Positions 25,276 to 34,111 of a stretch of DNA of 64,000 bases are shown here, in pieces; position 1 is the stretch's first letter; each line of letters begins with the position of its first letter. The notes under the pieces are model-generated. The model saw only the letters and a program-made list of their open reading frames with translations, was not told the DNA's origin and ran no database searches. The translations under genes were made by a program, and so were the position numbers. Source of the DNA: Catenulispora yoronensis (GTDB lineage Bacteria > Actinomycetota > Actinomycetes > Streptomycetales > Catenulisporaceae); NCBI RefSeq assembly GCF_039531695.1, contig NZ_BAAAQN010000020.1:62001-126000 (forward strand), in the 5' to 3' direction.

Positions 25276-26487
25276 CTAGCTGCTGAGAGCCTCGACGGCG
25301 GGGCTCTTGGCCGCCAGCAGCAGCGCGATCAGCGTGCTCACCGTGAGCACCCCGAGCCCGGCGACGAGCATCGTCACGCGCGGACCGCCGGCGTGCAGGA
25401 GCGGCGGGGCGGCGCTGTAGGCCAGCGTGTTCGCCAGGAACGGGACCGCGATGGTGACGCTGCTGATCGTCCCCAGCAGGCGGGCCGGCGCCGACTCCTG
25501 GATCAGCAGATCGGTGGCGACGTTCTCCACCCCGTTGCCCGCCCCGGCGACCAGCTGCGCGGGCAGCACGGCCCCGACCCATGGAACCGCGCCGACCACC
25601 GTGGTCCCCGCCCCGAACATGAACTGGCCGCGACGCCAGACCCGCAGCGGATCGGCGGCGTGTCCCCACCTGGAGAGGAAGACCGCCGGTCCGGCGATCA
25701 TGCCGACGCCGTACGCACTCATGAGGACTCCGTACAGCCAGGTCGGGCCGCGCAGCGTGGTTGTCGCGACGAAGACCAGCGCCGCGGTGGACAACGATGC
25801 GAACGCGACTGTGAAGAACAACCCGAGCGACACCAGGCGCAGGCGGGGATCGCGGATGACCACCGTCAGCCCGGCTCGCAGCGTGGCCCAATAGCCGACG
25901 CGCACCGCGTCCTCCTCACGGCGCGCCGCCGGAAGCCGGAGCCCGAGCAGGAGGACGACCGACCCGCCGAGGGCCGCGACGTCGACAGCCAGAACCAGCC
26001 TCGGATCCAGCACCGCGAGCAGTGCGCCCCCGACCAGCGGCCCGGCCGCGTACCCGATGTTGAAGCACATCGCCATCGCCGCGAACGCACGCGGCAGATC
26101 ACCCGGCGCCACCATCCGCGGAATCGAACTCCGCCCAGCAGGCAGAAAGACCGTGTTCAACACCGTCGCCACCGCGACGAGCGGCACATCCACCCCCACC
26201 CGAAACGGCGCGACAGCCACGACACCGAACAGGCAGGCCTGCCCGACCTCGCTGACCACCATGATCCGCTTGGTGTCCACCAAATCGGCCAACGCCCCGG
26301 CCAACGGCCCGATCAACCGCGGCACCGACAGCGCGAGCAGCACAAAGCTGACAGCCCCAGGTCCACGCCCCGCCGCCAACACGACAAGCGCGACCTGCGC
26401 AACCTGCGCACCACCGAAGGAGACGACCCGCGCCACCCAGAACCGACGGAACTTACGGGACTCAGGAAGCAGGCTCAAGGCACGCAC
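25276..26487 (-). CDS. MFS transporter, MFS_3/enterobactin-exporter-like
   Basis: 403-residue membrane protein with about 10-12 hydrophobic segments and the MFS_3 pattern (RLIGPLAGALADLVDTKR, FNIGYAAGPLVGGALLA, NGVENVATDLLIQES). Such proteins usually export drugs or siderophores. The GTG at 26487 gives the full length; a TTG at 26478 has a better spaced AAGGGG and is a real alternative. Its stop is five bases from the stop of the convergent HTH regulator. The substrate is unknown. Confidence 0.86.
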   Translation of the reverse strand: MRALSLLPESRKFRRFWVARVVSFGGAQVAQVALVVLAAGRGPGAVSFVLLALSVPRLIGPLAGALADLVDTKRIMVVSEVGQACLFGVVAVAPFRVGVDVPLVAVATVLNTVFLPAGRSSIPRMVAPGDLPRAFAAMAMCFNIGYAAGPLVGGALLAVLDPRLVLAVDVAALGGSVVLLLGLRLPAARREEDAVRVGYWATLRAGLTVVIRDPRLRLVSLGLFFTVAFASLSTAALVFVATTTLRGPTWLYGVLMSAYGVGMIAGPAVFLSRWGHAADPLRVWRRGQFMFGAGTTVVGAVPWVGAVLPAQLVAGAGNGVENVATDLLIQESAPARLLGTISSVTIAVPFLANTLAYSAAPPLLHAGGPRVTMLVAGLGVLTVSTLIALLLAAKSPAVEALSS

Positions 26488-26675
26488 CCCTTCAGAGCGT
26501 CAATGTTGCCTTGACGATAGCCCAAGAGGGTCAAGGCACACCAGACCCACAACCCCCCGCATCAGCCCCCTGACAGCCAACCCCCATCAGCCGATCGGCG
26601 CGCCCAACATGCCCCACCACCCCGAACCACCGACGATTGCCTGGTGGGCATGGTCACGCGAACGGGCGATCGTGA

Positions 26676-28241
26676 GTGAGTCGTAAACGGCCGGCGCTTC
26701 CGGCGCCCCGCCGAGCAGCGCACCGGAGGCAGGACCTGGGCTGGGAACGGGGCCCGGGCTCGGGCGAAGGTCAGCGCTCGGATCCGGGTCGGCCAGGCGC
26801 CGATCCGGACTTTGGCCCTGGCTCCGGTTCCGGTTCCGACCCAAGCCCAAGCTCCGGCCCAAGCCAAAGCCAAAGCTCCGGCCCGAGCCCGAGCTCCGGC
26901 CAAGGCTCAACCTCCGGCTCCAGTTCCAACCTTGGTTCCGGCTCTGACTTCAGTTCTGGATCTGGCCCAAGCTCCGGCTCCAGGTCCAGATCCGACCCTG
27001 GTTCTGGCTCCGGCTCCAGGTCCAACCTTGGTTCCGATTCCGGCTCCGGCTTCAGATCCGGTTCCGATGCTGGTTCCAATCTTGGCTCTGACCCAGGTTC
27101 GGGCGCTGGTCTCGGCTCTGGCCAAGGTCCGGGTTCGGGTTCTGGTTCGGGGTCTGGTTCGGGTCTCGGCTCTGGCTTCGGCCCCGATCCCGCCCCCGGC
27201 CCCCGCCCCCGCCCCACCTCCAGCTCCTGGATCCGCATCGGCTTCGGCCTGGGCATCGGCTTCCTCGCCGCCTACGCGCTCGGCCGCGCGCTCCTTCAGA
27301 CCGCGCAGATCCTCACCCTCGTGCTTCTGGCGCTGTTCGCGGCGGTCAGTCTGGAGCCGGTGGTGGCGGCGTTGCGGCGGCGGCGGATGCCGCGTGGGCT
27401 CATCGTCATGGTTGTCGTGCTCGTCGCGGTGGCGTTGACCGCGTTGTTTGTCGCGCTTGTGATTCCGCCAGTCGGTAAGGAAGTTGACCAGCTCACTGTT
27501 CGGATTCCCGTCTGGCTTCAGGAGTTGCGCGACCACAACTCGCAGCTCGGTCGGCTTGAGGATCGGTACCACGTCATTGAGAAGGTGCAGCAGCAGCTGT
27601 CCTCCGGGGATCTCGGTACCAAGCTGGCTTCGGGGGTGCTCGGGGCGGGGCGGGTTCTGCTCGGGTTGTTCACCGGGGTGTTCATCGTCGTCACGCTGAC
27701 CGTGTATTTCATGATCGGGCTGCCCGCCATCAAGGCGTTCGTGCTGCGGTTGCTGCCGGCCACGCGGCGGCCGCGGGTCGAGGCGCTTACCGATCAGGTC
27801 ATTCGGCAGGTCGGGCGGTACATGCTGGCCAATGTCGCCACGTCGGCGTTGGCCGGGGTCGCCACCACGTTGTGGGCGTGGGCCACCGGCATTCCCTACG
27901 GCACGTTGCTCGGGTTCTTCGTCGCGATCATGGATCTGATTCCGATCATCGGTTCGACGATCGGCGGGATCGTGGTCTCGCTGGTCGCGCTGACGGTCTC
28001 CTGGCCGGTCGCGATCGCCACCGCGCTGTTCTACGTCGGCTTCCGCTTCGCCGAGGACCACGTCACCACGCCGCTGACCATGCGGTACGTCGTCCGGCTG
28101 CATCCGGTCGCGACGATGGTCGCGGTGCTGATCGGCGGTGCGCTGCTGGGTATCGTCGGGGCGCTGGTCGCGGTGCCGGTCGCGACGGCTGTCAGCCTGG
28201 TCCTGGACGAGGTGGTGTTCCCGGCGCGGGACCGGGCGTGA
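26676..28241 (+). CDS. AI-2E-family transporter with a long Gly-Ser N-terminal extension
   Basis: 521 residues. From about 187 onwards it is a normal AI-2E/UPF0118 membrane protein with about eight hydrophobic segments and the family stretch IPYGTLLGFFVAIMDLIPIIGSTIGG. The first roughly 185 residues are almost wholly Gly, Ser, Pro and Asp, built of GSGSGS and related units. The GTG at 26676 opens this frame, but no strong ribosome binding site is visible. I see no obvious later start just before the membrane part, which supports the extension being translated. Members are linked to autoinducer, peptide or Na+/H+ transport. Confidence 0.83.
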   Translation: MSRKRPALPAPRRAAHRRQDLGWERGPGSGEGQRSDPGRPGADPDFGPGSGSGSDPSPSSGPSQSQSSGPSPSSGQGSTSGSSSNLGSGSDFSSGSGPSSGSRSRSDPGSGSGSRSNLGSDSGSGFRSGSDAGSNLGSDPGSGAGLGSGQGPGSGSGSGSGSGLGSGFGPDPAPGPRPRPTSSSWIRIGFGLGIGFLAAYALGRALLQTAQILTLVLLALFAAVSLEPVVAALRRRRMPRGLIVMVVVLVAVALTALFVALVIPPVGKEVDQLTVRIPVWLQELRDHNSQLGRLEDRYHVIEKVQQQLSSGDLGTKLASGVLGAGRVLLGLFTGVFIVVTLTVYFMIGLPAIKAFVLRLLPATRRPRVEALTDQVIRQVGRYMLANVATSALAGVATTLWAWATGIPYGTLLGFFVAIMDLIPIIGSTIGGIVVSLVALTVSWPVAIATALFYVGFRFAEDHVTTPLTMRYVVRLHPVATMVAVLIGGALLGIVGALVAVPVATAVSLVLDEVVFPARDRA

Positions 28242-28343
28242 GTCTCGCGGGCATCGGGCCTCGGGCGTCGGGCGTCGGGCGTCGGGCGCCGTTCGGACGC
28301 CGGGTGGTTGTCATCCCCGGCGGTCCGTGGTCGGCTGGAGGTC

Positions 28344-29846
28344 GTGACCGAGACCATTTCCCAGGACCAGGAACGACAGCTGGTGGACTCCGTCCCCAAG
28401 GGCCTGCTCATCCGCGGACAGTGGCGCCCCGCCGGCGACGGCGGGACCGTCGACGTCCACGACCCCTCCACCGGCGAGCTGCTCGCCACCATTGCCAGCG
28501 CCACCCCCGAGGACGGCATGGCGGCGCTGGCCGCTGCCGACGCCGCGCAGGCTTCGTGGGCCCGCAGCGCGCCCCGGGCGCGGGCCGAGATCCTGCGCAA
28601 GGCCTTCGAGCTCGTCACGGCGCGCGCCGACGACTTCGCGCTGCTCATGACGCTGGAGATGGGCAAGCCCCTGGCCGACTCGCGGGCCGAGGTCGCCTAC
28701 GGCGCCGAGTTCCTGCGCTGGTTCTCCGAGCAGACCAACCGGGTCAGCGGCCGCTACTCGGTCGCGCCGGACGGCGCCGCGCGGCTGCTGGTCACCAAGC
28801 GGCCGGTCGGTCCCAGCCTGCTGATCACGCCGTGGAACTTCCCGCTGGCGATGGGCACGCGCAAGATCGGCCCGGCGCTGGCCGCCGGGTGCACCGTGGT
28901 GTTCAAGCCCGCCACGCTGACTCCGCTCACCACGCTGCTGCTGGCCCAGACCCTGATCGAGGCGGGCGTCCCGGACGGCGTCGTGAACGTCATCCCGACC
29001 CGGCACGCCGGCGCCGTCACCGGTCCGCTGATCCGCGACCCCCGGCTGCGCAAGCTGTCCTTCACCGGGTCCACCGAGGTCGGCCGCCGGCTGATCGCCG
29101 ACTCCGCCGAGCAGGTGCTGCGGGTGTCGATGGAGCTCGGCGGCAACGCGCCGCTGCTGGTGTTCGAGGACGCCGACCTGGAGCAGGCCGTCGACGGCGC
29201 CATGCTGGCCAAGCTCCGCAACGGCGGCGAGGCCTGCACCGCGGCCAACCGCCTGCTGGTGCACCGCTCGGTCGCCGAGGAGTTCACCCGCCGCCTGGCC
29301 GAGCGGTTCAGCCGGCACACCGTCGGCCGCGGGACGCTGCCGGACACCAAGATCGGGCCGCTCGTCGACGACGACACCAGGGACAAGGTCGAGCGGCTGG
29401 TCACGGCCGCCGTCGCGGGCGGGGCGCGGGTCGTGACCGGCGGCGCCAAGATCCCCGGCCCCGGCTACTTCTACCAGCCCACGGTCCTCACCGACCTGCC
29501 CGCCGACGCCGAGATCCTGCGCGAGGAGATCTTCGGCCCGGTGGCGCCGATCGTCGTGTTCGACACCGAGGACGAAGCGGTGCGGCTGGCCAACTCCACC
29601 GAGTACGGCCTGGTCGCCTACGCCTTCACCAAGGACCTGAACCGCGGCCTGCGCCTGGCCGAGCGCCTCGACACCGGCATGGTCGGCATCAACACCGGCA
29701 TCGTGTCGAACCCGGCGGCGCCGTTCGGCGGTGTCAAGCAGTCCGGCATCGGCCGGGAGGGCGGGCTGGAGGGGATCGAGGAGTACTTGGAGACCCGGTA
29801 CGTGGGGATCGCCGACCCGTTCGCGGGGCTCGACAAGGATTCTTGA
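28344..29846 (+). CDS. NAD(P)-dependent aldehyde dehydrogenase (succinate-semialdehyde dehydrogenase-like)
   Basis: 500-residue cytoplasmic ALDH. Catalytic Cys298 lies in GGEACTAANR and the general base Glu264 in MELGGNAP; TPWNFPLAMGTRKIGPALAAGC and FGGVKQSGIGREGG are typical of GabD/succinate-semialdehyde dehydrogenases. The GTG at 28344 fits family length; TTG at 28308 would add 12 residues. A short heptamer repeat (TCGGGCG, four copies near 28261-28289) lies in the gap before it. Other semialdehydes are possible substrates, including those from sugar-acid breakdown encoded elsewhere in the window. Confidence 0.9.
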   Translation: MTETISQDQERQLVDSVPKGLLIRGQWRPAGDGGTVDVHDPSTGELLATIASATPEDGMAALAAADAAQASWARSAPRARAEILRKAFELVTARADDFALLMTLEMGKPLADSRAEVAYGAEFLRWFSEQTNRVSGRYSVAPDGAARLLVTKRPVGPSLLITPWNFPLAMGTRKIGPALAAGCTVVFKPATLTPLTTLLLAQTLIEAGVPDGVVNVIPTRHAGAVTGPLIRDPRLRKLSFTGSTEVGRRLIADSAEQVLRVSMELGGNAPLLVFEDADLEQAVDGAMLAKLRNGGEACTAANRLLVHRSVAEEFTRRLAERFSRHTVGRGTLPDTKIGPLVDDDTRDKVERLVTAAVAGGARVVTGGAKIPGPGYFYQPTVLTDLPADAEILREEIFGPVAPIVVFDTEDEAVRLANSTEYGLVAYAFTKDLNRGLRLAERLDTGMVGINTGIVSNPAAPFGGVKQSGIGREGGLEGIEEYLETRYVGIADPFAGLDKDS

Positions 29847-29871
29847 GACAGCGCGGATCCGACCTCGCTGT

Positions 29872-29980
29872 GCCAGGTCAGGCCCAGCGAGGTCAGCCCG
29901 GGCCCAGCCAGGTCAGGTCCAGCGAGGTCAGACCCAGCGAGGTCAGGTCCAGCCAGGTCAGTCCGGGCACACCGAGGTCA
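29872..29980. repeat. 15-bp minisatellite between convergent genes
   Basis: Six units of consensus GGYCCAGCSAGGTCA run from 29881, preceded by a partial copy; two units carry a five-base extension making them 20. The array fills most of the gap between the aldehyde dehydrogenase and PRC-barrel genes. No gene is needed to explain it. Confidence 0.85.
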
Positions 29981-30009
29981 CTCCTGGCACCGCCCGACCT
30001 TCGAGCGAA

Positions 30010-30666
30010 TCAGCCCGCTTCCTCATCGAGCTCGACCGCCGGCAGCTCCCGGATCTCCTCCTTCGTCAGCCGCACCTCGATCTCGTCCTCGTCGACCGCG
30101 CCCACCACGCCGATCGGGATCGCGACCAGCTTGTGGCCCCACAGGTGGCCCTCGTCGAGCAGCACGTGCGTCACCCCGCCGTCGGCGCGGTCCACGGCCA
30201 GGCCGCGTACCTTGCCGATCCGGCCGTCGGCGGCGCGGACATGCTCGCCCCGATGGATCGGCACCTCCCCGGCCGGCAGCCGGTACTCCGGCTCCGGTTC
30301 GGGCAGCGCCGGCGGCTCCATGGTGGTGATCCCGGCGCCGCCGGGCGCCAGGCCGAAGAACGGCCACGCCAGGACCTGGTCGCTGCGGTATCCCCAGTCG
30401 TCCTCGGACCCGGGAAGGAACCGCTCCTGCAACGCCGGCTCCAGGGCCTGGAACTCCTCGACCGTGCACGTCAGGTCGACCTGCCCGGGCCGCAGCCGCG
30501 CCAGCTCGACCGGCACCAGCCGGGACAGCCCCGGCGGATCCGGCTGGACGACCAAATGGGTGAGTCTGCGCGCCACCGGATCGACGACGACGAACGCCAC
30601 CGTCCCGCACTCCTGCCCTGCGCAGCTGACGTCCGTCCCGATCACGAACTCGACCGTGTCCCTCAT
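30010..30666 (-). CDS. PRC-barrel domain protein (two repeats)
   Basis: 218 residues from the ATG at 30666, with GGGAG eight bases upstream. Two PRC-barrel-like units are visible: about 5-75 (FVIGTDVSCAGQECGTVAFVVVDPVARRLTHLVV) and about 145-205 (GEHVRAADGRIGKVRGLAVDRADGGVTHVLLDEGHLWGHKLVAIP). The domain occurs in photosynthetic reaction-centre H subunits and RimM, and in many stress-related soil bacterial proteins. It is acidic and probably cytoplasmic. Function is unknown. Confidence 0.85.
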   Translation of the reverse strand: MRDTVEFVIGTDVSCAGQECGTVAFVVVDPVARRLTHLVVQPDPPGLSRLVPVELARLRPGQVDLTCTVEEFQALEPALQERFLPGSEDDWGYRSDQVLAWPFFGLAPGGAGITTMEPPALPEPEPEYRLPAGEVPIHRGEHVRAADGRIGKVRGLAVDRADGGVTHVLLDEGHLWGHKLVAIPIGVVGAVDEDEIEVRLTKEEIRELPAVELDEEAG

Positions 30667-30750
30667 AACCTGCTCCCTTGTCTGACCATGGGTAACCGGT
30701 GCGGGCCAGGTCAAACATCATCAGCGGGGTCCGAGGCGGCGGCGGAGAGA

Positions 30751-30801
30751 CCGATCCGGGCTCATGGCGGCACTGGGACGGCCGCCATGAGCCCGGATCG
30801 G
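30751..30801 (-). terminator. 21-bp perfect hairpin after the ferredoxin gene
   Basis: The 21 bases 30751-30771 (beginning CCGATCCGGGCTC) pair without mismatch with 30781-30801 across a nine-base loop. The hairpin starts four bases after the ferredoxin stop and also separates that operon from the PRC-barrel gene. Confidence 0.85.
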
Positions 30802-30805
30802 CAGA

Positions 30806-31099
30806 TCACCCCTGCTCGACGCTGAGCGCTCCGGACGGGCACAGCCGTACCGCGTCGCGCACGGCGCGGTGCTGCTCCGGCAGCGGATCCGGGTCGAGCA
30901 GGACGACCAGTCCCTCGTCCGGGTCCTGGTCGAACACCTCGGGCGCGTTCAGGGTGCACATGCCCGCGCCGCAGCACTTGGCGCGGTCGGCCCGGACGCG
31001 GAAGACGGCGTCCTCGGCCGGCTTCTCGGTCTCTTGAGAGGTCTCCTGAGAGTTCTCCGGAGTGTTCTCCTGAATGTTCTCGACAGCCACCGCGCTCAC
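30806..31099 (-). CDS. Single-cluster [3Fe-4S]/[4Fe-4S] ferredoxin, P450 partner
   Basis: 97-residue electron carrier for the adjacent P450. Cluster ligands lie in CCGAGMC and the later LCPSGAL; the spacing, with three usable cysteines, fits the [3Fe-4S] ferredoxins that accompany actinobacterial P450s. The start APEVFDQDPDEGLVVLLDP segment is typical. The GTG at 31099 overlaps the P450 stop by four bases (GTGA). The first 35 residues are a Glu/Gln/Thr/Asn-rich tail that is longer than usual. A reductase is not encoded nearby. Confidence 0.92.
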   Translation of the reverse strand: MSAVAVENIQENTPENSQETSQETEKPAEDAVFRVRADRAKCCGAGMCTLNAPEVFDQDPDEGLVVLLDPDPLPEQHRAVRDAVRLCPSGALSVEQG

Positions 31100-32322
31100 C
31101 ACGCGACCGGGAGGCTGTGCACGCCGTAGACCAGCATGTCGTGCCGGAACGGGATCTCCTCGAACGGCACCGCCAGCCGCAGGTTCGGCAGCCCGGTCAG
31201 CAGCACGTCCAACGCGACCTGGAGCTCGGTCCGCGCCAGCGGCTGCCCCAGGCACTGGTGCACGCCGAATCCGAACGCGACGTGGTGCCGCGCGTCGCGG
31301 CCGACGTCCAGCCGGTCGCCGTCGGGGAACGCGCGGTCGTCGCGGTTGGCGCTGTTGAGCATCAGCAGCACGCCGTCCCCGGCCGGGATGGTGCGGCCGC
31401 CGACCTCGGCGTCCTCCAGCGCGACCCGGGCCACGCCGGTGTGGACGATCGTCAGATACCGCAGCAGCTCCTCGACCGCGCCGCGGATCAGCTCCGGCTC
31501 GGCGCGCAGCCGCGCCATCTGCTCCGGATCGCGCAGCAGGGTCAGGATCGACAGCGAGGTCATGTTGGCGGTGGTCTCGTGCCCGGCCACCAGCAGCAGC
31601 ATGCCCATCGCGGCGATCTCTTCGGTGGTCAGCACGTCCTGGCGGACCAGGCGGCCGATGATGTCGTCGTCGTCGCGCCCCCGCTTGGCCGTCACCAGCT
31701 CGGCCAGGTAGTCGCCGAGATCGGCGCGCGCCGCCTGGACCTGCTCCAGCGAGGCGGTGTTGCTCAGCAGGGTGTTGCTGCGCTGCTGGAAGTAGGCGTG
31801 GTCGGTGTAGGGGACGCCGAGCAGCAGGCAGATCACCAGCGACGGCAGCGGCAGCGCGAACTCCGGCACCAGGTCCGCGTGGTCGCGGTCCCGGGTCATC
31901 GCGGCCAGCAGGTCCTCGGCGATCACCCGGATCCGGGGCCGCAGGGCCTCGGCCCGCTTGACGATGAAGTCGCCGGTCAGCATCCGCCGCAGCCGGGCGT
32001 GCTCGGGGTCGTCCATGCGGATGAAGCTGGCGCTCATCGTGGCGAGCACGCGCCGCCCCGAGCTGAGGAACGGGAATCCCGGGTTGGTGGCGTCGGCGCT
32101 GAAGCGCTTGTCGGCCAGCACGGCGCGGACGTCCTCGTGCCGGGTGAGCATCCAGGCGGTGGTGCCGTCCCACAGCCGCACGCGGGACACCGGCGCCTCC
32201 TCGCGGGCCCGGTCGTAGGCGGGAGGCGGGTCGAAGGGGCAGCCGCCGCGGGCGGCGGGGACGGCGAGCAGGTCGGTCGGGGCGTGGAACGGTCGGTCGA
32301 TGGGGTGGTCGGCGAGAGTCAT
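31096..32322 (-). CDS. Cytochrome P450, CYP105-like
   Basis: 408-residue soluble monooxygenase. The oxygen-binding I-helix AGHETT is at 246-251, the ExxR pair Glu285/Arg288, and the haem loop FGFGVHQCLG with ligand Cys357. FIRMDDPEHARLRRMLTGDFIVKRAEALRP is characteristic of CYP105-type enzymes, which oxidise varied small molecules in streptomycetes. The ATG at 32322 has AAGGGATC upstream and matches family length; an ATG at 32364 would add 14 residues within the operator region. It is coupled to its ferredoxin. The palindrome upstream suggests induction by ligand through a TetR-type repressor not seen here. Confidence 0.92.
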   Translation of the reverse strand: MTLADHPIDRPFHAPTDLLAVPAARGGCPFDPPPAYDRAREEAPVSRVRLWDGTTAWMLTRHEDVRAVLADKRFSADATNPGFPFLSSGRRVLATMSASFIRMDDPEHARLRRMLTGDFIVKRAEALRPRIRVIAEDLLAAMTRDRDHADLVPEFALPLPSLVICLLLGVPYTDHAYFQQRSNTLLSNTASLEQVQAARADLGDYLAELVTAKRGRDDDDIIGRLVRQDVLTTEEIAAMGMLLLVAGHETTANMTSLSILTLLRDPEQMARLRAEPELIRGAVEELLRYLTIVHTGVARVALEDAEVGGRTIPAGDGVLLMLNSANRDDRAFPDGDRLDVGRDARHHVAFGFGVHQCLGQPLARTELQVALDVLLTGLPNLRLAVPFEEIPFRHDMLVYGVHSLPVAW

Positions 32323-32352
32323 GCGCCTGATCCCTTTCCCTGTGGCGCGGGA

Positions 32353-32373
32353 AGTTAGCTTCACTAGCTAACT
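32353..32373. promoter_or_regulatory. Palindromic operator upstream of the P450 gene
   Basis: AGTTAGCT and AGCTAACT form a perfect 8-bp inverted repeat with a five-base centre (TCACT), 31 bases before the P450 ATG. Size and symmetry fit a TetR- or MarR-type operator. Confidence 0.7.
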
Positions 32374-32487
32374 AACTCAGGGTTCAGATTAACTCGCGCA
32401 GTGTGGCGAATAAAGGGGAGAATCGTTATTTGTTCAGGACAAATCATTACGGTGCGAGAAGTGTGTGAGTATCCTTATATAGGACTG

Positions 32488-32512
32488 GGCCGCCGGGGGC
32501 TTCCCGGCGGCC
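32488..32512 (-). terminator. Hairpin downstream of the DyP peroxidase gene
   Basis: GGCCGCCGGG pairs with CCCGGCGGCC across a five-base loop, about 75 bases past the peroxidase stop. Between them (about 32519-32580) three copies of a GCGAGCTGTTTCGCG-type repeat occur. Confidence 0.6.
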
Positions 32513-32585
32513 GGTCGCGCGGCGCGAGCTGTTTCGCGGCGCCCGAGCTGTTTTTCGCGGCGCGCGAGCTGTTTCGCGCCGCGCG

Positions 32586-34067
32586 CTACCCGAACAGCGC
32601 CTTGCCCCACCAGTCCCCGGCGGCCGTCAGGCCGGGCGGCACCGCGAACAGCGCGCTGCCGGTGTGGCGGATGTACTCGTTGAGGTTGTCGTGCTGCCCG
32701 AGCCGGGATTGGATCGGCACGAACTGCTTGCGCGGGTCCTTCTGGTAGGCGATGAAGAACAGCCCGGCGTCGAGCAGACCGGTCGTGGCGTCGATGCCGT
32801 CGGTGTAGGAGTAGCCCCGGCGCAGGATCTTCTGGCCGTCGTTCGTCTCCGGAGCGGCCAGGCGGATGTGCGCGTTGACCGGAATCACCGGCCGGCCGTC
32901 GGCGCCCTGGGCAGCGAAGTCCGGCGTGTCGAACTCCGCCTTGCCGGTGAGCGGCGCGCCGGAGGTCTTGAACCGGCCGAAGACGTTCTCCTGATCGGCG
33001 AGGTAGTCGGTGTCCCACGACTCGATCAGCATCCTGATGCGCCGCGCGACCAGGTAGCTGCCGCCCCGCATCCACGCCTGTTCGCCCTCGGCGCCGACCC
33101 ACACGTAGCCGTTCAGGTCCGCGCCGCTCTCGGCCTTGATGTTGCGGGTGCCGTCCTTGAAACCCAGCAGGTTGCGCTCGGTCTGCTGGTCCACGGACGT
33201 CGACGAGGTCCGCCCGAACCCGAGCTGCGACCAGCGGATCACCGCCTTGCCGCGGGCCAGCCGGGCGAAGTTGCGGATGGCGTGGAACGCCACCACCGGA
33301 TCGTCGGCGCAGGCCTGGACGCACAGGTCCCCGCCGCCGCGCGCCGGGATCAGCGAGCCGTCGCCGGGCAGCGTCGGCAGATCGGCCAGCGCCGCCGGCC
33401 GCTTGCCGGACAGCCCGAACCGCTGATCGAACAGCGAGGGGCCGAAGCCCACGGTGATGGTGAGCCGCGCCGCGCCGAGCCCCTCGGCCTCGCCGGTGTC
33501 GATGGGCGGCGCCTGCGGACTGGTCTCGACCGCGCCGACCGGCAGCCCGCGCGTCATCTGCGAAGCCGCGGCGGCCCAGGTACCGAGCAGGATCTGGAGG
33601 TCCTGCACGGAGGTGGTGGTGAGGTCGAAGGCGGCGAACGCCAGCCGGTCCTGAGCCGGAGTGGCGATGCCCGCCTGGTGGGCGCCGTAGAAGGGGACGA
33701 CGGCCGAGGCGGGAGCGGCACCCTGGCCGGCGGTGGTGCCGCGGCTCGGGGCGACGCCGGGCGCTGTGTCGGGCGCCGCGTCGGACTCGGTGGCCCGGGC
33801 GATCCCGAACCCGGTGCCACCGGCGGCGGTCGCTCCGGCGGCGATGCCGAGGGCGCGGCCGAGGAGCTGGCGGCGGCTGGCGGGGGAGCTGTTGGCGCTG
33901 GCTGAACCAGAACCAGAATCCGAGCTTGTTTTCTTGGACCCGCCCTCGCCGGCGTGGCCAGTGCTGCCGCCCGAACCCACCCCGCCGGACTCCCCAGCGC
34001 CGCGTCGACCGTCACGGCCGCCGACCGACCCGTCCGCAGCTCCCTGGCCTGCGCCCTGCTCGTTCAC
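32586..34067 (-). CDS. efeB: Tat-exported DyP-type haem peroxidase, EfeB
   Basis: 493-residue peroxidase of the ferrous-iron/haem system EfeUOB. A twin-arginine signal (SRRQLLGRALG, Arg65/Arg66) is preceded by an unusually long Gly/Ser/Asp-rich tail of about 60 residues. The catalytic GFKDGTRN (Asp near 305) and proximal haem His in YIRHTGSALF (near 465) are present. The GTG at 34067 has GGAGGG eight bases upstream. It lies 44 bases after the efeO stop and shares its iron-box promoter. EfeB is thought to oxidise Fe2+ or extract iron from haem outside the membrane. Confidence 0.92.
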   Translation of the reverse strand: MNEQGAGQGAADGSVGGRDGRRGAGESGGVGSGGSTGHAGEGGSKKTSSDSGSGSASANSSPASRRQLLGRALGIAAGATAAGGTGFGIARATESDAAPDTAPGVAPSRGTTAGQGAAPASAVVPFYGAHQAGIATPAQDRLAFAAFDLTTTSVQDLQILLGTWAAAASQMTRGLPVGAVETSPQAPPIDTGEAEGLGAARLTITVGFGPSLFDQRFGLSGKRPAALADLPTLPGDGSLIPARGGGDLCVQACADDPVVAFHAIRNFARLARGKAVIRWSQLGFGRTSSTSVDQQTERNLLGFKDGTRNIKAESGADLNGYVWVGAEGEQAWMRGGSYLVARRIRMLIESWDTDYLADQENVFGRFKTSGAPLTGKAEFDTPDFAAQGADGRPVIPVNAHIRLAAPETNDGQKILRRGYSYTDGIDATTGLLDAGLFFIAYQKDPRKQFVPIQSRLGQHDNLNEYIRHTGSALFAVPPGLTAAGDWWGKALFG

Positions 34068-34111
34068 CGTGCTTCCCTCCTCGTTCCCCACCCCGCTGTC
34101 GTCGTCGTGGA

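Noticed and set aside
29872..29980. Possible CRISPR array
   Set aside because: The units are adjacent with no unique spacers, and no cas genes are present.
27872..30685. A 937-residue plus-strand frame across the transporter, ALDH and minisatellite
   Set aside because: It overlaps two well-supported genes in another frame and reads as Arg/Gly/Pro-rich noise.
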